The position numbers were made by a program, and so were the translations under genes. The notes under the pieces are model-generated. The model saw nothing but the letters and a program-made list of their open reading frames with translations, did no database searches and was not told where the DNA came from. DNA of 64,000 nt, taken from Tectiglobus diatomicola (GTDB lineage: Bacteria > Pseudomonadota > Alphaproteobacteria > Rhizobiales > Hyphomicrobiaceae). The stretch lies in assembly GCA_039583345.1 (NCBI GenBank), contig JAZDSJ010000005.1, positions 129,378 through 193,377 on the forward strand, in the 5' to 3' direction. Position 1 is the stretch's first letter. Each line of letters begins with the position of its first letter. Below, piece by piece: positions 55,736 to 64,000 of the stretch.

Positions 55736-56263
55736 TTACCATGATCTACGTGGTCCTATATCGATGTGGAATAAACCACCACCGTAATGTTTATAACCGC
55801 CTGCAGTTCTGCGAAGATATCGAGCAGCTGAGCGCACGTCTCCCCAAACGCGTATATCTGCTGCTTTGCCAGTGAGATGGTAAGAATACTTTGCCCCGCC
55901 AACACGCTGGTTGTGTTTGCGGCTTCGACAAGTAGAATTAACGCGAACACGCCCCCAATATTGAGCAACGTGATAAATTGCGTTTTTCAATTTTTTGTTA
56001 AGACAACTAGATTTAGCAGCCCATATTACACCATTACTAACATTATTACGTTCTTTTTTTGAATTAGATCTTAAAGCACCCATTTCTTTTGCCGACTGTT
56101 GAGGATTTGCAAGATTGTGGAAGTGTTCTGATTCTCCCCACCTCAACGATTCATGAGCCCGGACATGTGAGGCAATTTGCAGTATCACTGTACTTAAAGT
56201 TATAACGCATATTATGAAAATTTTTTTTATAAATGTTTGTTTGTTACACCGAATCAGTAGCAT
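55736..56263 (-). CDS. Exported M15A-type peptidase (DUF882/YcbK-like)
   Basis: 175 residues with an N-terminal basic region and hydrophobic stretch ('IFIICVITLSTVILQIA', residues 15-31), so exported or anchored. The C-terminal zinc site of the peptidase M15A family is visible: His129 and Asp136 in 'SYHLTGKAADIRVWG', and His166 in 'GGGLFHIDIGPRRSW'. The upstream Arg-containing 'VNSTCRSRKHNQRVGG' matches the substrate-binding loop. The family trims peptidoglycan peptides; what this one cuts is unknown. It stands alone between two large gaps on the minus strand. All three zinc ligands remain, so it is probably active. Confidence 0.88.
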   Translation of the reverse strand: MLLIRCNKQTFIKKIFIICVITLSTVILQIASHVRAHESLRWGESEHFHNLANPQQSAKEMGALRSNSKKERNNVSNGVIWAAKSSCLNKKLKNAIYHVAQYWGRVRVNSTCRSRKHNQRVGGAKYSYHLTGKAADIRVWGDVRSAARYLRRTAGGYKHYGGGLFHIDIGPRRSW

Positions 56264-56896
56264 TATAATACTTACTCTAATCTAAAAATTTCAATAACAT
56301 TATTATAGAATTAAAATTAACCATAACACACTTTACATTATAGATTGTTTAATACTGGTAAATGAAATTGATAATGATTTATAAATGGTTTTACTTTTTT
56401 GGCACCAACGTTGAAACTTTCTAAATATAATCGTAAGATTCTTATACCTCGTTAATTACCTTGTATCTCAGATAGCTTTAAGACTACTTTATATAAGACA
56501 TCTTCAAGATACCTTTTATAATTAATTGTCTCTTCTAAACAATAGAAACTCCTTCATTCCTTTTTAAGTTATGTGTTTAATGCTAGCTTAGCCAATGTAA
56601 TAAATGCTTTCGTGTTGATGCTAACAATCAGGTTTATTTAGTAATATTAGTTAAAAAAATCTGGTAGTGAAGTTAAAAATTGTCAGAATTACTGAAATCA
56701 AAGTAGTTGTGCGCCGGGTTAATCGACTTAAATATTTTATGTACAACTTTAAGATCAGTTAAGTGACCAAACTACTCTTCCTTTAAATTTAATGCATAAT
56801 CTAAGCTCTCATCATGTAGTTAAATAATAAAATTTCAAAACGTACATTCTTTGCAAATGGTTGTGTCTAAGTATTATTGTTTTATTTTGAGCAAAG
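56264..56896. other. 630-base gap between the M15A gene and pgi
   Basis: AT-rich; no gene or convincing terminator. Presumably contains the promoter of the M15A gene on the minus strand. Confidence 0.5.
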
Positions 56897-58249
56897 CTAC
56901 TTTTTTGTGGCTAAATGTTTTCTTGCTAATAGTTTTCCCAATTCAACTGCTGGTTGTCCAAAAGGATCTACTCCAATCAGATTAGCTGTAATGAGTGTCT
57001 CCAACATAAAGTGCATCAATAATGCTCCTAATGCGAACTCATCAAGTTTCGGAATGTCAATTGTACGTACAGCCCTCTTTGCCTGGCGTAAAGCTTTTGG
57101 AACGGTAGTAGTTTGCGCATCTATTAAATCGCCTATTGTTCTATTTGTCATTATTTCAAATTCTGCATGTTCGCATAAATCTGATGGCAAGCGAGGACCG
57201 GTATCTTTGAACGGAGTGCGAATAAGTGTCAAATAATAATCATTGGGACCGTCCATAAACAATTGTAATTGACTATGCTGGTCAAGGGGACCCAGGCAGG
57301 CAAGTGGAGTTATTCCTTTACCATTTTTGCCAAGACTTTCTGCCCAAAGCTGTACATACCATCTTGCTAGTTGGGCGAGGCGGTCGGCGTAAGGCATTAC
57401 GACTTGAATTCGTGCGGTCCTGTCCTTGTAAAGTCCGGCTGCTATGGCCGCACCTACTGCAGCTGGGCATTCTTGTGGTTTTTCTGCAGATAGTATGTTC
57501 GATACAGCAGCCTTCGCTCCAAGAAGTAATCGCCTCGTACTAAGTCCACTTGCAATAGCAGGCAGTAAGCCAACATTGGTAAAAATAGCAAACCGTCCAC
57601 CGATACCTGGTGGATGATTGAGAATTGGAATATCAAACATTGCACATAATTTACGTAAGCCATTCGTTTTTTCAGAAACCTCAGGATCAGATATGGCTAG
57701 AAACATTTCTGAGCTTTCAGATTTAAGGCCTTGTTTACGCGCAGCATCAAGTATCGCTATAGCTTGACTTAAAGTTTCTGGTGTACTACCTGACTTAGAT
57801 GTAAAAACAAATCGCTGTGAAGCTAAATTACCTTGTTTGACTAAGCATTCCATGGTAACTGGATCTAGATTGTCATAGAATTTTGTAGTTGGATATTTAT
57901 TAGTGTTTTTTCTTGTTAAATTAGGAATTTCCAAACTACCGAACTGAGCAAGTGTTTGCCCTCCAAGAGCTGAGCCGCCTGTACCTAAAAAGATAATCCT
58001 TTGAGCTCCCTTTGCCAAACGCTGATATGCCTGCTCGGATTCGGCCAGTGAGTGATCAATATCATCGGCGACACGTAACAAAGGTAAATTATTTGCGGTA
58101 TATTCAGCCTTGATTTTTCTCATGGCCATGAAAGCACGAGCTAGCCATGCAGCCCACTCATCCCTTGTAAGGCCAGAGTAATCAATTGATTCGGCGAGGC
58201 AACCTTCAATGGATTGTTCGAAGGCGCCGTCAATTTTACTTATGTGCAT
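56897..58249 (-). CDS. pgi: Glucose-6-phosphate isomerase
   Basis: Interconverts glucose-6-phosphate and fructose-6-phosphate. 450 residues from the ATG ending at 58249; an in-frame GTG two codons earlier is less likely because AGAGGA is 8 bases from the ATG and only 2 from the GTG. SIS-type sugar-phosphate motifs 'IFLGTGGSALGGQTLAQFG' and 'FTSKSGSTPETLSQAI', the catalytic region 'GGRFAIFTNVGLLPAIASG', and 'GVDPFGQPAVELGKLLA' near the end are present. It is of the shorter subtype than E. coli Pgi (549), as is usual for this lineage. It sits downstream of the argS-SPOR pair, where nagZ and scpA are common in relatives. Confidence 0.94.
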   Translation of the reverse strand: MHISKIDGAFEQSIEGCLAESIDYSGLTRDEWAAWLARAFMAMRKIKAEYTANNLPLLRVADDIDHSLAESEQAYQRLAKGAQRIIFLGTGGSALGGQTLAQFGSLEIPNLTRKNTNKYPTTKFYDNLDPVTMECLVKQGNLASQRFVFTSKSGSTPETLSQAIAILDAARKQGLKSESSEMFLAISDPEVSEKTNGLRKLCAMFDIPILNHPPGIGGRFAIFTNVGLLPAIASGLSTRRLLLGAKAAVSNILSAEKPQECPAAVGAAIAAGLYKDRTARIQVVMPYADRLAQLARWYVQLWAESLGKNGKGITPLACLGPLDQHSQLQLFMDGPNDYYLTLIRTPFKDTGPRLPSDLCEHAEFEIMTNRTIGDLIDAQTTTVPKALRQAKRAVRTIDIPKLDEFALGALLMHFMLETLITANLIGVDPFGQPAVELGKLLARKHLATKK

Positions 58250-58818
58250 AACCACAATCCTCTGAAATAATTAGTCGCAATCTTTTAGATAGTTTAATCA
58301 AATAGCTTAGCTAGTTAGCCAAAATCCCTAGACCGCGAATAAAAAGTTAATATCTTTTATTAAAGCCAGAAAATTTGAACTCAAGCTATTTAAAGAAGAC
58401 TGACTAAGGCTATTGTATGCTACATCTAAAATAATGGCTTAGACCAAAAATAAACTGTTTTAATATTATTATTTAACTTGTGAATACTATTTTCGCTTAT
58501 TGCGATTAAAGAGTTTCAGTTTTATGAGTATAAAAACGAGAAACTAAGAAGTTAATTTCCCTACTAGTTCTATAAGCATGTGCTAAATAAAGATATTCTA
58601 GTTTTTAGCATTATCCAGTAATCAGAGGGCTAGAGTGAATGGTGCAAACGAAGTCAAATATTAAAAAAGTTTTTCAGTAGTCAGATGATGAGAAAGCACT
58701 TAAAGTTTATTGGTCTAACACGTGTGACACTGAAGTATGACTTAAATATTTTTCATAAGAAGCAAATTCATTACAGATCAGTCTACTGGCCCACAATCTC
58801 GTAAGTAGATATTTATTA
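58250..58818. other. 570-base gap between pgi and the SPOR gene
   Basis: AT-rich. In relatives nagZ, scpA and scpB often follow the SPOR gene; I see no trace of them here. Confidence 0.5.
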
Positions 58819-60600
58819 CTAATATGATGCGACCCAACAATTAGAGTAGCCTACATACTTCAGTTTAGAACATAGCTCATTCGCAGAAGCTTGTGACCCA
58901 GGAGGTCCCGCGACTGTGCGATACATAATACCTAGTCCACGACTAGTCAAATCAGCACTACGGATGTCAGGCACTCGTGAGCTAAGAATGTTAGGATATA
59001 ACTGCTGTAAGTCTGCAAAGCTGGTAAGCGCATCAATTCGACTTAACTTTGTAGATAATACAGCTACAAACCCATTAGAAGCAGCTAGCTGTTTTGGAAC
59101 GCTTCGTAATGAGGAATTTTCAGGCAGATCATCATTAACACTTTTCGATACTACCGTTTGTATATTTCGATTAGGTCCAAATGCGCTACTAACTGTTGCA
59201 CCTGGTGTATATGTCTTAGGCCCCAAGTCATCAGCGTTCTTATTTTGACCCAATAGTATTGGAAGAGGGGGGAAACTAAATTTATTAGTACTACTATTTT
59301 GCAAACCTCTTTCCTGTTTTTGTATAGAGGTGATAGAAATCTGTTTCGGTTGAGTAGAGGTTGATAGAGACGAATTAGTTGCCAGCACACTAGCTCGCGT
59401 TTGATCAGAGGTCACCTTAGCCTCTTCCAAATCATTTTGAAAAACTTCCCGAGAATCTAGCTGCCCAGGACCACCCTCAATTATCATCCCTGGGATACCA
59501 CTTGACTGCTGAACTTCGGAATAAGCCGCAGATGGCACCTGTTTAGGCGCCGAAGCACCTTGTTCTAGTAGACGACCGTCTCGCCCAACAATTAATGTGG
59601 ACACCTTTCGAACACGATTGGCATCAAAGTTTTCTTCTTCATAACTGTAAGGAGGCTTTACCCCTTTACCGACGTAATTCATAGATTGACTGTCAGTGAC
59701 TTCAAACTTTCGTTCTTCACGATCCTTTGGTTGCTCTTTAATTGGAATTAGATTAGCTTCAATGACAGGTGTAACGAAAGTATCTGAATCTTTTGAGAAA
59801 TGTATCATATAACCATACAAAAAGCTAACACCCAACACAAGAATACTTACAAGCATAGAAGTTACCATCAAAACACGAGCTACGTTTGAGCGATATTCAT
59901 ATTTCTCATTTTTTGCTGATACTTTATTAAAATATGCATCTTGGCGGTCTGTCATAGTTTTTAAAAGGTTATAATTGTCGTAATTTTCACTACTATTTTG
60001 CCCAAGAGATGTGCTATATTCTTCATGTTTATATAACTGGTTTTGTGGAATCTCACCCCACTCTGTCCCTGGATTGTATACTGATTCACCGAAAGATTTT
60101 TTTTGAGATCCAGCTGGAGAACCATAATTTTCTAGATCATAACCAGTAATTTCTGCATTTAACTGTTTAGCTTCACCTTGAATATGCTCGCAATCATTAA
60201 GGTTCAACTCAGTGCCAGACAGCGATTCATCTACAGCAGAATGTTCGTTTTCATACTCGGTTAATGGACCATTCTTATCTAAGCTATATGTTTGCGTATA
60301 TTCTGAGGAAAGGCCACTTCTTAAGTGAGGAGCTTGCCCAGCCAAATTTTCAGGCGAGACTTCTCCAGAATTTTTCAAAAGTTTAGATCCACGATAGTCC
60401 GTGTTATGTCTTAGATTAGAATAAACCTTAGAGAAAAGATCTAAACCTGGTTGTGTTTCCTGAGATTTCTCGTTTATTATTTGTTTGTGGTATGACTTAT
60501 CCGGAACGTGCGATCGTGAGCTAGACTCGCAGGTATCGTTATTGACCCCAACGGGTTGCCAATCTGAATTTTGATCGTGCGGACCGCTAGACTGCGCCAT
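58819..60600 (-). CDS. SPOR-domain membrane protein
   Basis: 593 residues. A long, polar, low-complexity N-terminal part (1-235) is followed by one membrane span near 242-266 ('VLMVTSMLVSILVLGVSFLY'), a disordered Ser/Gln/Pro-rich periplasmic linker, and a C-terminal SPOR domain from about 510 ('GFVAVLSTKLSRIDALTSFA' to 'CSKLKYVGYSNCWVASY'). SPOR domains bind denuded septal peptidoglycan and are typical of division proteins. It lies 42 bases after argS on the same strand, a conserved alphaproteobacterial arrangement. The N-terminal part is longer than in most relatives and rich in Asn and Ser. Confidence 0.88.
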   Translation of the reverse strand: MAQSSGPHDQNSDWQPVGVNNDTCESSSRSHVPDKSYHKQIINEKSQETQPGLDLFSKVYSNLRHNTDYRGSKLLKNSGEVSPENLAGQAPHLRSGLSSEYTQTYSLDKNGPLTEYENEHSAVDESLSGTELNLNDCEHIQGEAKQLNAEITGYDLENYGSPAGSQKKSFGESVYNPGTEWGEIPQNQLYKHEEYSTSLGQNSSENYDNYNLLKTMTDRQDAYFNKVSAKNEKYEYRSNVARVLMVTSMLVSILVLGVSFLYGYMIHFSKDSDTFVTPVIEANLIPIKEQPKDREERKFEVTDSQSMNYVGKGVKPPYSYEEENFDANRVRKVSTLIVGRDGRLLEQGASAPKQVPSAAYSEVQQSSGIPGMIIEGGPGQLDSREVFQNDLEEAKVTSDQTRASVLATNSSLSTSTQPKQISITSIQKQERGLQNSSTNKFSFPPLPILLGQNKNADDLGPKTYTPGATVSSAFGPNRNIQTVVSKSVNDDLPENSSLRSVPKQLAASNGFVAVLSTKLSRIDALTSFADLQQLYPNILSSRVPDIRSADLTSRGLGIMYRTVAGPPGSQASANELCSKLKYVGYSNCWVASY

Positions 60601-60642
60601 GAATTCTTCCCTTATCCTTATCCTCTCTTTCGCGAATCAAAC

Positions 60643-62403
60643 TTACTTCATTTCAACAGGTGCGGATACACCTAATATCTTCAGCCCACAGGCAATTATA
60701 TGCTGCGTGGAAGCTACCAAAGCCAATCTTGCTGATGTCAGATTGAAATCGTTCACTTGGATAAAGCGTAATTTTGGGCATTCATTACCTAGTGCGTGCT
60801 GTTGATGGAATGTTGAAGCTAACTCGTACAAATAAAATGCAATCCGATGAGGCTCAAGATCTCGTGCAGCACTTTCAACAACGCGTGGAAACTTAGCCAA
60901 TACTCGGATTAAAAGGCGTTCACTTGGATCATCAAGCAGTGAAAGATCAGCTTCATGTAAATCGTCACTATCTTCTTTAAGCTTTGGAAAAACGTCTGAA
61001 ACTTTACGAAAAATTGATGCTGCGCGAGCATGGGCATATTGAACGTAAAACACGGGATTGTCTTTTGTTTGTGTAACTACTTTTTCAAGATCAAAGTCAA
61101 GAGAAGTATCATGCTTGCGCATCATCATGGTGAAACGAACAGGGTCGCATCCTACTTCGTCGACTACATCTCGAAGAGTAACAAAAGTTCCTGCGCGCTT
61201 GGACATTCTTAGAGGTTCTCCATTACGCATCACGCGAACTAGCTGGATTACAAGTGTATCTAATTTAACTTTAGATTCTGATAGCGCATTTACTACTGAA
61301 TTTATACGCGAGATGTAGCCAATGTGATCAGCTCCAAGAACATTTATATATCCGTCAAATTTTCTTTCAAGTTTGTTCAAATGATAGGCTGCGTCGTGGG
61401 CAAAATATGTATAACCACCATCAGATTTCAGCAACGCTCGATCTACATCATCCCCAAAAGCTGTCGACTTAAATAATGTTTGCTCTCGCCCTACCCACCC
61501 TTCATCGTCATAACCTAATGGTTTAGGCAGTTCACCCTTATAAATAAGATTAGCTTTACACAATATCTGTATGACTTTAGCCACTTGATCAAGATCATTT
61601 GCTGTTAACGATTGCTCTGAAAAAAAAACATCATGTTCGACATTAAGGCTAGCTAAATCAAGACGGATTTCATTTAGTAGCGACTCTATCGCAAACTGCC
61701 GTACAGTTTTATGTGTTTCGGCTTTATCCATATAGCGTAACTGATCGCCATATAGTTTTACTAATTCTTTACCTATGGGCTTCATGTAGTCTCCAGGGTA
61801 AAGCCCTTCAGGAATTTGGCCAATATTATCGCCTAGAGCCTCAAAATAACGCAATAAAGCCGTTTCACCAAGTTTTTCTACTTGTGCTCCAGCATCATTA
61901 ACGTAATATTCGCGACAAACATCATAACCAACAAATGACAACAAATTGCACAATGTGTCCCCAAAAACAGCTCCGCGACAATGACCAACATGCATCGGGC
62001 CAGTCGGATTTGCTGAAACGTATTCAACGTGCAACCGCTTTCCAGAACCAATTTTAGCACTACCGTAATTTTTTTTCTCTTTAAGAATCGTAGCAACAAG
62101 ATCATGCCAAACGGCATCTGAAATTGTAATGTTTATAAAACCAGGCCCCGCAATTGCAGCATGTGAAACTATTTCGTCAGTTGAAAGCTTGGCTACAATC
62201 ATATTAGCGAGGTCATGAGGTTTAAGTTTTGCGCGTCTGGCAAGTACCATGGCAGCATTTGAAGCAAAATCACCATGAGTAGGCTCACGAGATTCTTGAA
62301 CTTCGATACCTGCAACGTCTAAATCCTCTGGCAAGTCACCAGATGCTTTCATTGTGTTGAGTATAACAGCTATATTATTTGCAATAAGGCTGGAAATATT
62401 CAT
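60643..62403 (-). CDS. argS: Arginyl-tRNA synthetase
   Basis: Class I synthetase charging tRNA-Arg. 586 residues with the HIGH-type motif 'SANPTGPMHVGHCRGAVFGD' and a KMSKS-like 'RMSKRAGTFVTL', the N-terminal ADD1 domain, and the anticodon-binding DALR domain ('HRIAFYLYELASTFHQQ'). Length is normal. It is followed by the SPOR gene, as is common in alphaproteobacteria, and dgt (often directly upstream in relatives) is missing from the 380-base gap to erpA. Confidence 0.97.
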   Translation of the reverse strand: MNISSLIANNIAVILNTMKASGDLPEDLDVAGIEVQESREPTHGDFASNAAMVLARRAKLKPHDLANMIVAKLSTDEIVSHAAIAGPGFINITISDAVWHDLVATILKEKKNYGSAKIGSGKRLHVEYVSANPTGPMHVGHCRGAVFGDTLCNLLSFVGYDVCREYYVNDAGAQVEKLGETALLRYFEALGDNIGQIPEGLYPGDYMKPIGKELVKLYGDQLRYMDKAETHKTVRQFAIESLLNEIRLDLASLNVEHDVFFSEQSLTANDLDQVAKVIQILCKANLIYKGELPKPLGYDDEGWVGREQTLFKSTAFGDDVDRALLKSDGGYTYFAHDAAYHLNKLERKFDGYINVLGADHIGYISRINSVVNALSESKVKLDTLVIQLVRVMRNGEPLRMSKRAGTFVTLRDVVDEVGCDPVRFTMMMRKHDTSLDFDLEKVVTQTKDNPVFYVQYAHARAASIFRKVSDVFPKLKEDSDDLHEADLSLLDDPSERLLIRVLAKFPRVVESAARDLEPHRIAFYLYELASTFHQQHALGNECPKLRFIQVNDFNLTSARLALVASTQHIIACGLKILGVSAPVEMK

Positions 62404-62783
62404 TAGGTCAAGTTCCAGATTACAATTGTAATTTAATTATTAGTAAATTTTTATATTTTACGTCTTTGTTCGAACTATTATTCTATCTTGCACATTGTTA
62501 AGCCAGAAATTAAAATATGCTGTTGTGTAACTTGCAGACCACGCGAACAAATAGTAACTACTATTACTGCAATACCATAGCGCATAAAACCTTATCCAGT
62601 AAACATTGTAATTATTAAAGCCATGAAGTTACAGGGTTGATTAGAAAATTTAAATTACGTTCAAAATTTACATCATTTTAATTTGGTAGATTAATCGTTT
62701 CAAGTGTATTATGTCAGGAATGTTTGTTTTTCATTGTTTGACACAACAATTATTAATTTTCCATACAATCGAGGGTTCATACA
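62404..62783. other. 380-base divergent gap between argS and erpA
   Basis: Promoters for both genes should be here. TTGACA at 62738-62743 is followed by CATACAAT at 62762-62769; the spacing (18-20) is long, so I do not call a promoter. No dgt remnant is visible. Confidence 0.45.
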
Positions 62784-63122
62784 ATGGCAAGTACGTTACC
62801 AGATGTAACCATATCAGATAGGGCTGCACAACGAATTCTTGAAATTACAGTTGATGAACCAATCTGTAAGATGCTGCGTATAAGCGTAAGTGGGGGTGGG
62901 TGTTCGGGATTTCAATATATTTTTGATTTAGCTTCAGCACCTGAAAGTGATGACGTCGTTATAGAGCATAAGGGGGCTAAGATAGTTATTGATTCTGTTT
63001 CATTGCCTTTACTAACTGGTTCGCATGTTGACTTTACAGATGAGCTCCTAGGCTCTAAATTTCAGATCAAAAATCCTAACAGCACTATGTCCTGTGGTTG
63101 TGGAAGCAGTTTCAGTCTGTGA
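62784..63122 (+). CDS. erpA: Iron-sulfur cluster insertion protein ErpA (A-type carrier)
   Basis: 112 residues. The three cluster Cys of the A-type carriers are present: Cys40 in 'SGGGCSGFQYIFDL', and Cys104 and Cys106 in 'MSCGCGSSFSL'. It hands 4Fe-4S clusters to apo-enzymes; within this window the Fe-S photolyase and the GlcF-like protein are possible clients. It is followed after 20 bases by xthA on the same strand, the usual alphaproteobacterial neighbour. ErpA versus IscA is hard to separate by sequence alone; the xthA linkage favours ErpA. Confidence 0.93.
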   Translation: MASTLPDVTISDRAAQRILEITVDEPICKMLRISVSGGGCSGFQYIFDLASAPESDDVVIEHKGAKIVIDSVSLPLLTGSHVDFTDELLGSKFQIKNPNSTMSCGCGSSFSL

Positions 63123-63142
63123 TCTAAAAAGTTATACTTACA

Positions 63143-63922
63143 ATGAAGATTGCGACTTGGAACGTTAATGGTATTAGAGCACGAATTAAACCTCTTTTGA
63201 AATGGCTTGAGCAAGCTAAACCAGACGTGGTGTGCCTACAAGAAATAAAATGCGCTGATGCAGTGTTTCCAACAGCAGCATTAGAGAATATTGGCTACAA
63301 TGTTGCGGTGCACGGGCAAAAAGGGTTTAATGGGGTTGCTATTATTTCTAGGTTTCGGCTAACTGAAATCAACTGCAAGTTACCTGGTGACTCAGAAGAT
63401 AATCAGTCACGATATATAGAAGCAATGGTCATCAATCCAGACTCACCGTTTTGTGTTGCCTCAATTTATTTACCCAATGGCAATCCTGTAGAGACCGTCA
63501 AATTTACTTATAAATTAAATTGGATGAAACGGCTAGAAGCCCATGCTGAAAGTTTACTAAATTCTGAAAGACGTATAGTTTTAGCTGGTGATTTCAACAT
63601 CATACCAGAACACATAGATTGTCACTCGCCAAAAGCCTGGACTGGCGATGCTTTGTTTCATGAAGAAAGTCGTTTTGCTTTTAGAAGATTAAAAAATTTA
63701 GGTTTTAGAGATGCCTTTCGTGCATGTGATCCTAGTGAGAAAAGTTACACATTTTGGGATTATCAGTCTGGTGCTTGGCCAAAGAATGAAGGCATACGAA
63801 TTGATCATCTGATGCTTTCACCACAAGCTGTGGATCAGTTAATACATGTAACAATTGAGAAATATGTTCGTGGTCAAGAACAACCTTCGGATCATGTGCC
63901 TATCTATGCTGAGTTTCTGTAG
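63143..63922 (+). CDS. xthA: Exodeoxyribonuclease III
   Basis: AP endonuclease and 3'-exonuclease of base-excision repair. 259 residues of the EEP nuclease family with 'KIATWNVNGIRARI', the metal-binding Glu in 'VCLQEIKC', 'AGDFNIIPEHIDC', 'RIDHLMLS', and the final His in 'PSDHVPIYAEF'. All catalytic residues are kept. It is 20 bases after erpA, so probably cotranscribed. Only 78 bases remain to the window end. Confidence 0.97.
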   Translation: MKIATWNVNGIRARIKPLLKWLEQAKPDVVCLQEIKCADAVFPTAALENIGYNVAVHGQKGFNGVAIISRFRLTEINCKLPGDSEDNQSRYIEAMVINPDSPFCVASIYLPNGNPVETVKFTYKLNWMKRLEAHAESLLNSERRIVLAGDFNIIPEHIDCHSPKAWTGDALFHEESRFAFRRLKNLGFRDAFRACDPSEKSYTFWDYQSGAWPKNEGIRIDHLMLSPQAVDQLIHVTIEKYVRGQEQPSDHVPIYAEFL

Positions 63923-64000
63923 TCTTATCCAAATTTCTAAAGCTGAGATACAATTAAATGAGACACGTATAATCCGTTTTAAAAGTTCTTGTTCAGATAA

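Overview
The window looks like a piece of the chromosome of an AT-rich, reduced-genome alphaproteobacterium, probably a host-associated relative of the Rhodospirillales. The lineage call rests on gene content and order: rpsF-rpsR-DUF2232-rplI-dnaB, fabD-fabG-acpP-fabF, argD-argF, GcrA, a Methanosarcina-type SerC, glnB-glnA, argS followed by a SPOR protein, and a tRNA-His without G-1. Reduction is inferred from about 28% of the window lying outside recognisable genes, in AT-rich gaps of 0.4-1.9 kb. Genes that often accompany these clusters in free-living relatives (mltG after fabF, hslO after argF, dgt beside argS, nagZ/scpAB after the SPOR gene) are absent. 'Candidatus Endolissoclinum', the tunicate symbiont, would fit, but this is an inference from memory and not proven. 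I saw no insertion sequence, prophage, CRISPR array, toxin-antitoxin pair, rRNA or secondary-metabolite cluster.

Layout. Positions 1-3.2 kb (minus strand) hold the start of dnaB, rplI, a DUF2232 membrane protein, rpsR and rpsF. From 3.6 to 7.3 kb (plus) is the fatty-acid cluster fabD-fabG-acpP-fabF. From 8.7 to 12.2 kb (minus) are a thioredoxin-like protein and a PreP-type M16C protease. The 14-24.5 kb stretch carries a GhrA-like reductase, priA, an orphan GlcF-like Fe-S protein, a coupled pair of uncharacterised ORFs (the second a DUF364/DUF4213 protein), a ferredoxin-reductase-like flavoprotein and a CobW GTPase. From 24.9 to 31.7 kb (minus) is a complete TRAP transporter system, dctB-dctD-dctP-dctQ-dctM. 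After gcrA (33 kb) come argD-argF-dnaG and rpoD (34.2-41 kb), serC, an ExoR-like Sel1 protein, an Fe-S cryptochrome/photolyase, tRNA-Val, uvrA, glnA-glnB, a hypothetical membrane-anchored protein, tRNA-His, an M15A peptidase, pgi, a SPOR protein, argS, erpA and xthA.

Function. The window covers replication and repair (dnaB, dnaG, priA, uvrA, xthA, photolyase), translation, type II fatty-acid synthesis, nitrogen assimilation (GS/PII), arginine and serine synthesis, and dicarboxylate uptake with its own two-component control. The most unusual points are a DctD whose AAA+ core has lost the sigma-54 contact loop and part of Walker A, a DctD-like palindrome upstream of dctP with no -24/-12 promoter, an attenuator-like hairpin at the start of the argDF transcript, a priA with no normal start codon ahead of its conserved N-terminus, a 28-codon ORF coupled to the photolyase gene, and strong terminator hairpins stranded in gene-free DNA.
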